DNA from: Pseudorasbora parva
Lineage: Eukaryota; Chordata; Actinopteri; Cypriniformes; Gobionidae
Length of the DNA: 64,000 nucleotides
Assembly (NCBI RefSeq): GCF_024679245.1
Contig: NC_090175.1
Coordinates: 54,807,449-54,871,448 of the forward strand
Direction of reading: 5' to 3'
Below are positions 56,361 through 64,000 of this stretch, in pieces. Under the pieces are notes generated by a model. It saw only the letters and a program-made list of their open reading frames with translations, had not been told where the DNA came from and made no database searches. A program made the translations under genes and the position numbers. The first letter of the stretch is position 1. Each line of letters begins with the position of its first letter.

Positions 56361-57989
56361 CAGTATTGTTCAAAATAATAGCAGTACAATTTGACTAACC
56401 AGAATAATCAAGGTTTTTAGTATATTTTTTATTGCTACGTGGCAAACAAGTTACCAGTAGGTTGAGAAGATTGTCAGAAAACAAACAAGACCCAGCATTC
56501 ATGATATGCACGCTCTTAAGGCTGTGCAATTGGGCAATTAGTTGAAAGGGGTGTGTTCAAAAAAATAGCAGTGTCTACCTTTGACTGTACAAACTCAAAA
56601 CTATTTTGTACAAACATTTTTTTTTCTGGGATTTAGCAATCCTGTGAATCACTAAACTAATATTTAGTTGTATGACCACAGTTTTTTAAAACTGCTTGAC
56701 ATCTGTGTGGCATGGAGTCAACCAACTTGTGGCACCTCTCAGCTGTTATTCCACTCCATGATTCTTTAACAACATTCCACAATTCATTCACATTTCTTGG
56801 TTTTGCTTCAGAAACAGCATTTTTGATATCACCCCACAAGTTCTCAATTGGATTAAGGTCTGGAGATTGGGCTGGCCACTCCATAACATTAATTTTGTTG
56901 GTTTGGAACCAAGACTTTGCCCGTTTACTAGTGTGTTTTGGGTCATTGTCTTGTTGAAACAACCATTTCAAGGGCATGTCCTCTTCAGCATAGGGCAACA
57001 TGACCTCTTCAAGTATTTTAACATATGCAAACTGATCCATGATCCCTGGTATGCGATAAATAGGCCCAACACCATAGTAGGAGAAACATGCCCATATCAT
57101 GATGCTTGCACCTCCATGCTTCACTGTCTTCACTGTGTACTGTGGCTTGAATTCAGAGTTTGGGGGTCGTCTCACAAACTGCCTGTGGCCCTTGGACCCA
57201 AAAAGAACAATTTTACTCTCATCAGTCCACAAAATGTTCCTCCATTTCTCTTTAGGCCAGTTGATGTGTTCTTTGGCAAATTGTAACCTCTTCTGCACAT
57301 GCCTTTTTTTTAACAGAGGGACTTTGCGGGGGATTCTTGAAAATAGATTAGCTTCACACAGACGTCTTCTAACTGTCACAGTACTTACAGGTAACTCCAG
57401 ACTGTCTTTGATCATCCTGGAGGTGATCATTGGCTGAGCCTTTGCCATTCTGGTTATTCTTCTATCCATTTTGATGGTTGTCTTCCGTTTTCTTCCACGT
57501 CTCTCTGGTTTTGCTCTCCATTTTAAGGCATTGGAGATCATTTTAGCTGAACAGCCTATCATTTCTTGCACCTCTTTATAGGTTTTCCCCTCTCTAATCA
57601 ACTTTTTAATCAAAGTACGCTGTTCTTCTGAACAACGTCTTGAACGACCCATTTTCCTCAGCTTTCAAATGCATGTTCAACAAGTGTTGGCTTCATCCTT
57701 AAATAGGGGCCACCTGATTCACACCTGTTTCTTCACAAAATTGATGACCTCAGTGATTGAATGCCACACTGCTATTTTTTTGAACACACCCCTTTCAACT
57801 AATTCAACTAATTGCCCAATTGCACAGCCTTAAGAGCGTGCATATCATGAATGCTGGGTCTCATTTGTTTTCTGAGAATCTACTGAACCTACTGGTAACA
57901 TGTTTGCCACGTAGCAATAAAAAAATATACGAAAAACCTTGATTATTCTGGTTAGTCACATTGTACTGCTATTATTTTGAACAATACTG
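56361..57989 (-). mobile_element. Complete Tc1-like element, copy 2 (1629 bp)
   Basis: The termini are CAGTATTGTTC and GAACAATACTG, flanked by TA (56359-56360 and 57990-57991). Direct repeats lie at 56368-56387 and 56555-56574, with inverses at 57766-57785 and 57963-57982. The target is an L2 LINE frame. Both terminal repeats differ from copy 1 at the same position, A in place of C. Confidence 0.96.
56657..57652 (-). CDS. Tc1-like transposase, intact, copy 2
   Basis: A 331-residue DDE transposase with the same domain order as the copy at 38609: a helix-turn-helix pair with a central RRGRKRK motif, then [15 protein letters not shown] and NPIENLWG carrying the DD34E triad. Against copy 1 it reads R for H at residue 6 (MGRSRR), EVQEMIG for EVQKMIG, RMAKAQ for RMPKAQ, TSRMIKD for [13 protein letters not shown] for SRIHRK and PLKWLF for PLKRLF. 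Six changes in 331 codons with no frameshift or stop indicate a young pair. Removing the proline from the second helix region (RMAKAQ) may make this copy closer to the ancestral, functional form. That is inference. Confidence 0.96.
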   Translation of the reverse strand: MGRSRRCSEEQRTLIKKLIREGKTYKEVQEMIGCSAKMISNALKWRAKPERRGRKRKTTIKMDRRITRMAKAQPMITSRMIKDSLELPVSTVTVRRRLCEANLFSRIPRKVPLLKKRHVQKRLQFAKEHINWPKEKWRNILWTDESKIVLFGSKGHRQFVRRPPNSEFKPQYTVKTVKHGGASIMIWACFSYYGVGPIYRIPGIMDQFAYVKILEEVMLPYAEEDMPLKWLFQQDNDPKHTSKRAKSWFQTNKINVMEWPAQSPDLNPIENLWGDIKNAVSEAKPRNVNELWNVVKESWSGITAERCHKLVDSMPHRCQAVLKNCGHTTKY

Positions 57990-58331
57990 TACTTGCAAAC
58001 CTCTGGAAAAGGGGATGGTCTTCCTCTTATGTACCGTGACAGCTATAAAGTCTACCCAATTTCTACATCAGAGCCAACTTCTTTTGAAATCTTGGCTGTA
58101 CAAATTAAAGGTACAATAGACCACCAAAGGCATCTGCTTTGAATACATTTTTATCTAAATTGTCTATAATTTTAATGAATCTGTGTACCTTATCTCTGAA
58201 TATAATGTTGGTGGGAAATTTTAACATTGAATATAATAATATTACCTGCATTAAATATAATGATTTTAAATCAGTTCTAGATAGTTCTGAATTTGTACAA
58301 TTTGTTATTAAATTGTATTCATGTATTATTC

Positions 58332-58332
<1 letters not shown>

Positions 58333-58374
<42 letters not shown>
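58333..58374. repeat. (ATT)n microsatellite
   Basis: A pure ATT run of about 40 bp inside the decayed LINE. Confidence 0.95.
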
Positions 58375-58611
58375 TTTTTGGTCAATTCTTTTGCATTTAC
58401 ATTTGTGTAAAACACCTTGGCGGTTTGATCAAATGAGTCAAGAAAGAGATAATACAAAAACATGAAATGTTTTCTCTGACCACAATTATAGGCATTAGTT
58501 GTCCTAGAAATTCTAATATATTCAACAACAAAAAACAACATATATATATATAAAATATTTGACCATTTATTTTTACATATTTTTAGCACACCAGGGTAAC
58601 TAGGAGCTAGT

Positions 58612-58795
58612 CTTGTTCAGCAGGAGTATAAAATATGAGGAATCACAGAGGCCAAATTCCCTTAGTCATTCATCATCAGTTAAATCAAACAATATAGTTC
58701 AAAAGATTGTTGAGCTTTACAAAATAGTAAGTGGCTGTAAGAAAAAAGCTAAAACATTGAAAATCCTACGGCAATAATTAAGACGTTCCAATCCA
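58612..58795 (+). pseudogene. Tc1-like 5' fragment (family G)
   Basis: CAGGAGTATAAAATATGAGG, GGCCAAATTCCCTTAGTCAT and ATTGTTGAGCTTTACAAAAT match the leader and N-terminal coding part of a fish Tc1-like element: QRIVELYKIVSGCKKKAKTL-like, then RAIIKTFQSTKDV. Only the helix-turn-helix part survives. It is joined directly to the next LINE fragment. No terminal repeat was seen. Confidence 0.65.
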
Positions 58796-58799
58796 CTAA

Positions 58800-61220
58800 A
58801 GATGTTGATTGGACCTCACATTTTCTGGATTTTTCTCTTCATGCCTGGAACTTGGACAAAAGACGACAACCTAAGTCCATCTACTGACCTTGTCCCTCCG
58901 AATTGCACTTTTATTAGGAGGCTGCGGATGGGTCTAGCAACAGTTTTCAAAGACAATTTCCATGACTGAATCATCCCATCTAGTACAATAGTTTTGAACT
59001 ACAAATGTTTCAAATGGAAATGGCTGCTGATTCTGTTCTGTTTGTAATAATCCACAGTCAAACAGTGTGTTTTTAAATGAGCGTGCAAACTTCTGGGGGG
59101 TAGAGAAACAACATTTGAAAATATTTTGTTATTGGGTGATTTTAATATTTATATTCACTGCCCCACAAAGAGACTTCACCAGGGATTTATACTGACTTAC
59201 TCAGGGGGTGCAAGTACCCATGTATATCAAATGTCACATTCTGGATTGGGTTTTTATTCAAGGCTTTTCTATTTTGGGCATTTCAATCTGTTGTGGTTTT
59301 TCTGACAACAAATCTGTTTTATTTAATTCCACGTATCCTGGTCAATCTGATCTACTAGTCTGATGGATCACTGTAAATGGTGTTGAGGAGTTTACTTCAT
59401 CTTATGTCCCTGACTTAGTGGATTCACCGCCCTGGAAACAAAATGCTGATGAGTATCTCTGTTCTTTTGACTGTCTGAACATCTTGAAATCAATTACTCC
59501 TATGAAGGCCAAGTGGCTGAGGAAAAAATCTCAACCATAGTTAAATGACTCAATACTCACTCAGATGAATTTGTAGGAGATATAATGGCTTAAGGATAGG
59601 TTGCAGGTTTCCTATGAAATAATGAGGGGAATTTCTCTCAGTATTTCAGAAAGTGGTCAAGTCCGCAAAAGCTACATATTTGTCAGAGATTATAAATAAT
59701 TATTATCATAGTCCCAGAATACGGTATTCTACTGTTGAGTTTGTTGTAAATCCAGTGTTTAATGTTTTTACAGATGTGTCTGAAACTATATTGCCAAAAG
59801 TATTGGGACACCCCTCCAAATCATTGAATTCAGATGTTCAATTACTTCCATGACCACAGGTGTAAATCAAGCACTGGGCATGCAGACGCTTCTACAAGCA
59901 TTTGAGAAAGAATAGGTCAGTAGCTACAGACCTCCAAACTTCATGTGGCCTTCAGATGAGCTCAAGAACAGTGTAGAGAGCTCCATGGCCGAGCAGCTCA
60001 TCTAAGCCTTACATTGTCAAATGCAATGTAAAGCGTGGGATGCAGTGGAGTAAAGCAGCCACCACTGGACTCTAGAGCAGCGAGACGTCTTCTCTGGACC
60101 AGACAATCACACTTCTCTGTCTAGCAATCTGATAAATGAGTCTGTGGTTGGCAGTTGCAGAAAGAACGGTACTTTCCTGACTGCATTGTGCCAAAGTGTA
60201 AAGTTTGCTAGATGGGGGATTATGGTGTGGGGGTTGTTTTTCAGGGGTTGGGCTTGGTCCCTTAGTTTAGTTTCAGTCAAAGGAACTCTTAATGCTTCAG
60301 CATACTAATATATTTTGGACAGTTTCATGCTCCTAACTTTGTGTGAACAGGTTAGGGATGACCCCTTCCTGTCCATAAAGACATGGATGAGCGAGTTTGG
60401 TGTGGAGGAACTTGACTGGCCAGCACAGAGTCCTGAGCTCAACCCGACAGAACAGCTTTGGGATGAATGAGCGGAGACTGAGAGCCAGGCCTTCTCGTCC
60501 AACATCAGGGCCTGACCTCACAAAAGCACTTCAAGAAGTTGAAAATTCCCATAAACACACTCCTAATCCTTGTGGAAAGCCTTCCCAGAAGAGTTGAAGC
60601 TGTTAGAGCTGCAAAGGGTGGGCCAACTTCATATTGAACCCTATAAGAATGGGATATCATTAATGTTCATGTGCATGTAAAGGCAGGTATCCCAAAACTT
60701 TTGGAAAATTAATTTTACAAAACATTTTAACATTCTTGTTGAGAAAGTGATTAGGCTGAGACCCCCAAATTTCCATTCTGATTTGAACATCTATGAGACA
60801 CCGTGGAGCTCTGCTACAGTACTTGGTCCTCCCTTGATCCTATTACTTTTCTTACTTGCAAAAATATAATTGAGCATTTAAGACCCACTGTCTGTCCTCA
60901 TGATGTCACCCCTTCTCACTTTTAAAGCAAGTTGTAAATACTGTTGGTTTAGATGTGCTATTCTTTTGCAAACATGAGTCTGAGGACTGGAAGTGTCCCT
61001 GATAGCCTTAAACATGCAACAATTATTCCAATTTTAAAGGCCCCAAATTCTGATACATCTATCTTAGCCAATTTTAAACCAATCTCTAGCTTACCTTTTA
61101 CGTCCAAAATTTCAGAGTAAGTGGAGTTATTTCAATTACAGGCCTTTCTTAGTACAAACCAAGGGTACAAAACTTTTCAATCTGGTTTCAGAAAAGTACA
61201 CAGTACTGAATCGGCTTGAC
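58800..61220 (+). pseudogene. L2/CR1-type LINE fragment 2, split by a Tc1-like copy
   Basis: The frame near 58850-58970 reads TWTKDDNLSPSTDLVPPNCT, then GLATVFKDNFHD, an APE-type endonuclease segment. LLGDFNIYIHCPTK (59130) is the GDFNI motif, followed by a decayed HSGLGFYS region (HTLDLVL-like) and SDNKSVLF-like words. WLRKKSQP and LQVSYEIMRG (59510-59630) are the linker before the polymerase. After the Tc1-like insertion (59787-60708) the polymerase start appears: TGSVPDSLKHATIIPILKAP, ILANFKPISSLPF and FQSGFRKVHSTES (60980-61215). Many stops. It is a different subfamily from fragment 1, since both contain a GDFNI-type motif. Confidence 0.82.
59787..60708 (+). pseudogene. Tc1-like remnant (family C), in LINE
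   Basis: It begins TATATTGCCAAAAGTATTGG and ends CCCAAAACTTTTGG. It contains the leader, a deletion of most of the N-terminal coding region (AAGAATAGGTCAGTAGC junction), and a decayed catalytic domain with a GIMVWGLFFRG-like segment near 60205. The C-terminal block LDWPAQSPELNPTEQLWDE (60410-60465) has the third acidic residue but an altered [11 protein letters not shown] motif. The QHDCAP segment is deleted. The 3' part through CCTTCCCAGAAGAGTTGAAG to the terminus is preserved. Inactive. Confidence 0.82.
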
Positions 61221-61221
61221 T

Positions 61222-61585
61222 AAGGGTGCTTTCACACCTACCTGGTTTGGTCCGGATTTTCAGACTTTTCAGTTTGGTACGAACCAAAATTACAGGTGTG
61301 AAGCCTCCCTCGGACCATGGTCCAGACCAAACAGACGAAATTTGGTCCAATGAAATGAAGTAGTCTCGGTCCGGACCAAACTGAACAAAGGTTCGGTTCG
61401 GTTCGTTTCTTGTGTGAAAACATTTTCTGTATAGTTTGGACTTTCAGACCATTTACAGGAAGTTCGATGGTAGCATTAGTGAAAAAACACAGATTAAACT
61501 CACAGCACATGCAGTGATGGAGCGCGCAGCATTTTAAACAGAACCGCCGGTGTAGTCAGCTCGCGTGAACAGCGTGCTCTGCTTG

Positions 61586-61587
<2 letters not shown>
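61222..61587. mobile_element. MITE left part (AAGGGTGCTTTCACACC end)
   Basis: AAGGGTGCTTTCACACCTAC, TGGTTTGGTCCGG and several GGTCCGGACCAAAC-type palindromes are features of a fish hAT-like repeat. The right terminus was not identified; the TA repeat at 61588 may have replaced it. Confidence 0.58.

Positions 61588-61635
<48 letters not shown>
61588..61635. repeat. (TA)n microsatellite
   Basis: A TA run of about 46 bp. Confidence 0.96.
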
Positions 61636-61636
<1 letters not shown>

Positions 61637-61994
61637 TATTAAAGCCGATAATTAATATATTATTTCTTTCAGCTGAAACTTTAGATGCACACTGTTGACC
61701 TTGATGAATCACTTGAAAAAATGATTCATTCACTTCAAAAAAGGAAAATACAGTTCAGTGCAACATGTGCAGCGCAACATTCATATCAGTTACATAAAAT
61801 TATAATGATCATAATTGTGTGTTTGGGACATGGCTTTTAATGGTGAGACTTTTATTTTTGTAATCAGGCTCTCAAAAAAAAATTACATTTTGGATTTATA
61901 TTTACCAGCCAATATATTTGTTAGAAGCTATCAAATATAAATAATTATCATTTATCGCTATTGGCCAAATGTTCAAATCAGTGCAACCATTTGC

Positions 61995-62115
61995 ATTTTT
62001 ACATTTACACATGACTCTTTTATCCAAAGCAACTTAAATTGCATTTGAGGTACACATTTGATCAGTTCTTGATTTCCCTGTGAATCAAGCCTGTGACCTT
62101 GCTATTCAATGATTC
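61995..62115 (-). mobile_element. tRNA-derived SINE fragment
   Basis: TTACATTTACACATGACTCT, TTTATCCAAAGCAACTTAAA, GAGGTACACATTTGATCAGT and TGAATCAAGCCTGTGACCTT follow, in reverse orientation, the tail and tRNA-related part of fish SINEs. The GGTTCGAAT-type B-box region is decayed. Confidence 0.6.
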
Positions 62116-63088
62116 CCTTCAAATAAAAATGTGTGTATATTAGACTGTTTCTCATTGAAAAATGTTTTGCATATGTGTTACAGTTTGTGAGTTGTGAAGG
62201 TAAATGCATTCTTCTTTTGGGTGCAATAGGTCCAGTACATGTTTTATTTTCAGTAAGAAACATGGAGCAGATAACTTTTTCTTATTTTTCCACTGGTAAG
62301 TTGCAGAGTAGGGCCCTTAGGTCTGATTAAAGCTGCAGTTATAAGAAATATTGGCCAGACGCTGATAAAATCCAATGCTAAGGTCAGTGTTGTTTATACT
62401 GTGAAGGTCTTACTTCCAGCCTTAGACAACAGCGAATGAAAGAGGCTGGGAATATGTGATGGTTTTCCTTGAACGGACTCCTCTGATGTTCTTCCATGAG
62501 GAACGGTGCAAGTGGGAACTGAGCAACTCTGTTTTATTTGCAGATCTGAGTGTGTTATGGCAACATTTATGTCTACTGACACCTCCAACAAGCAGAGCTC
62601 CTGTAACACCTCAGAAACACAGACGATGGTCCTGAGACAACACATGCTGGTCTCACACACGCATTACTCAAAGGCTTTGGTTACATGGAGGAAAATTACA
62701 ACGGCCACAAATGATCAATAGCACAGCTGGCAGACCCATCTGGTGGATGGCTCTTGGTGATCTCATTGATGTCGCATGGGAATTCAAATCCATGTTTTCT
62801 CTGCCATGTGTCGTGGGAAAGGGCCGACGGGAGCATCTCTGATCATGAAACAAACAACTGTAGGGAATGCGTGGACTTTGTGTGAACTTTGTTTCGTCAG
62901 CACAGTTTGAGATCTTAAAGAGATCTAATGTGTAATTCTGCTCTCTTACGGGTTACCTTGCTTTCAGCATTTGGCCTTCAGTGTGTAGAGTACAAAACTC
63001 AAAGAGAGGCTTATGACGGAAGTGGTCAGAATGGCATAGTCATTGTATTTGATGCCCCCCTATTAGGGTGTTTAATATTTTTATAATA
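62116..63088. other. No recognised feature
   Basis: Non-repetitive sequence with only short ORFs. No exon could be supported. Confidence 0.42.
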
Positions 63089-63092
63089 TTAA

Positions 63093-63774
63093 AGGTGCAC
63101 TATGTAGTATTTTTGCAGTAAAATATCCAAAAACCACTAGGCCAGTGTTATATATTTTGTTCAGTTGAGTTCTTACAATATCCCAGATGTTTCCAACTAT
63201 TTGTAAATTGTGAGAAAATTGCGATTTTAACTAAGGACAGGGACGTTTCATCATTGCATTTGAGAGAGTCGCCTGTAAATCGCGTCATATCTGCGTTACC
63301 CTCGGTTTTGGCTTTTACTTGGCAGGAGCGCTTTACTCTTAGGAGTGTGAACAAGTGAACGCACAGAGTAACGTCATAACATCGTTTTAAACACACTTAA
63401 ATGTATCTAATATGATAAACAGAGCTGCATTACCTCAAAATCATAACCGGAAGAGCGGATCAGTGCAGGCGACCGGTGACTGTCTCCCGTCCCTTCATAA
63501 TAAAAGTCCCGGTATTTGCGAGGCGGGTATTTGTTTAACAATCGCTCCAGCAGCTGTACTCAGGTCTACAACACTCATCCCTGCTCTGCTTTAGACTACA
63601 GTAATGTTAATAACCGCATGCATGAACGTGATTTCTGCCTGAGTCCTATTTTCCACCGGCTGTGATGAGAAGACCACATCTCCCAAGATACTGCGCTCAC
63701 ACGTTGCGTCATCAAACTACGCATTTGTTTTGAATAGACGCCCTCCAGTGGACGGAAAGTTCCATAGTGCACCT
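63093..63774. mobile_element. TTAA MITE (AGGTGCACTATGTAG ends), 682 bp
   Basis: Left AGGTGCACTATGTAG and right TTCCATAGTGCACCT are inverted. TTAA flanks both ends (63089-63092 and 63775-63778). The interior shares ordered words with the element at 36460. No ORF is supported. Confidence 0.85.
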
Positions 63775-63778
63775 TTAA

Positions 63779-64000
63779 TATAAGTAATTACAATAAAAAT
63801 AAAAAGTAACAATACTTTAATACACCCTTGGTAAATATGGGCAAAGTCGACTGTTTGCATTGTTTATCCTTTTGATCTTTAATAATAAAAAATAAAAAAA
63901 TAATAATTCTAGCCTTTCACTAAAGGAAAATAATTGAATGTGCAGGGAATCTCACATTATGAAATGTTCTCTAGTTCATGTTGGCCATAATTATTGTAAC
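63779..64000. other. No recognised feature
   Basis: A+T-rich end of the window. Confidence 0.45.

Larger units (their letters stand above)
55880..58560 (+). pseudogene. L2-type LINE fragment 1: endonuclease domain, split by Tc1
   Basis: The plus strand encodes the start of an L2/CR1-type LINE protein: LFNVRSLNNKTSLIHELIED with NLDFFCL (about 56190-56290). This is the N-terminal active-site region of the APE-type endonuclease that nicks target DNA. The frame is broken at the SETWQ-like segment (TTTCTGAGACATGGCAAAAG). A complete Tc1-like element (56361-57989) follows. Beyond it the LINE resumes with KVYPISTSEPTSFEILAVQI, then MLVGNFNIEYN (the GDFNI motif, here GNFNI) near 58205, then decayed sequence past an ATT repeat at 58333. 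The reverse transcriptase is absent. Defective. Confidence 0.8.

Overview
This 64-kb window looks like intergenic or deep-intronic DNA from a teleost fish, most likely a cyprinid (carp, goldfish or zebrafish relatives). I judged this from memory of the repeat types, not from a search. The signs are many Tc1-like transposon copies, short inverted-repeat elements flanked by TTAA, elements with ends resembling GGGATAGTTCACCC, L2-type LINEs with a TGAT-type tail, and long AC, AG, AT, AAT and GATG microsatellites. I found no convincing host protein-coding gene, rRNA or tRNA. The only intact genes are two Tc1-like transposases of 331 codons each, both on the minus strand.

Layout. 1-9 kb: the C-terminal end of a restriction-like-endonuclease (R2/R4/HERO-type) non-LTR retrotransposon, a duplicated A-rich satellite, a GATG satellite with a regular spacer, and two nested inverted-repeat elements. 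10-17 kb: three decayed Tc1-like copies, a possible host 5' exon, a solo LTR inside an AAT microsatellite with a second LTR fragment nearby, and two sister MITEs. 17-30 kb: TTAA MITE fragments, a Tc1-like copy split by a TG...CA insertion with a TCGT target duplication, and a three-level nest of inverted-repeat elements at 28.9-29.8 kb. 31.2-34.4 kb: a 3.2-kb foldback element with about 600-bp, almost identical arms and an exon-like interior. 36.5-43.8 kb: TTAA elements and the first intact Tc1. 45-53.5 kb: a hAT-like remnant with a BED-type zinc finger, Tc1 remnants, and a minus-strand L2 LINE interrupted by a foldback element with a clean 8-bp target duplication. 56-61 kb: two plus-strand L2 fragments, carrying the second intact Tc1 and a decayed Tc1. 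61-64 kb: a MITE end, a tRNA-SINE fragment and a TTAA MITE.

How the parts work together. The window records layered transposition. The two intact transposases (38.6-39.6 and 56.7-57.7 kb) have complete DD34E triads and paired direct repeats inside their terminal inverted repeats, so both could be, or recently were, autonomous. The most unusual object is the 31160-34355 element. Its terminal motif CAAC and 7-8 bp target duplications tie it to smaller foldback elements at 15.5, 16.6 and 52.0 kb. All family names are from recognition, and consensus comparison was not possible here.
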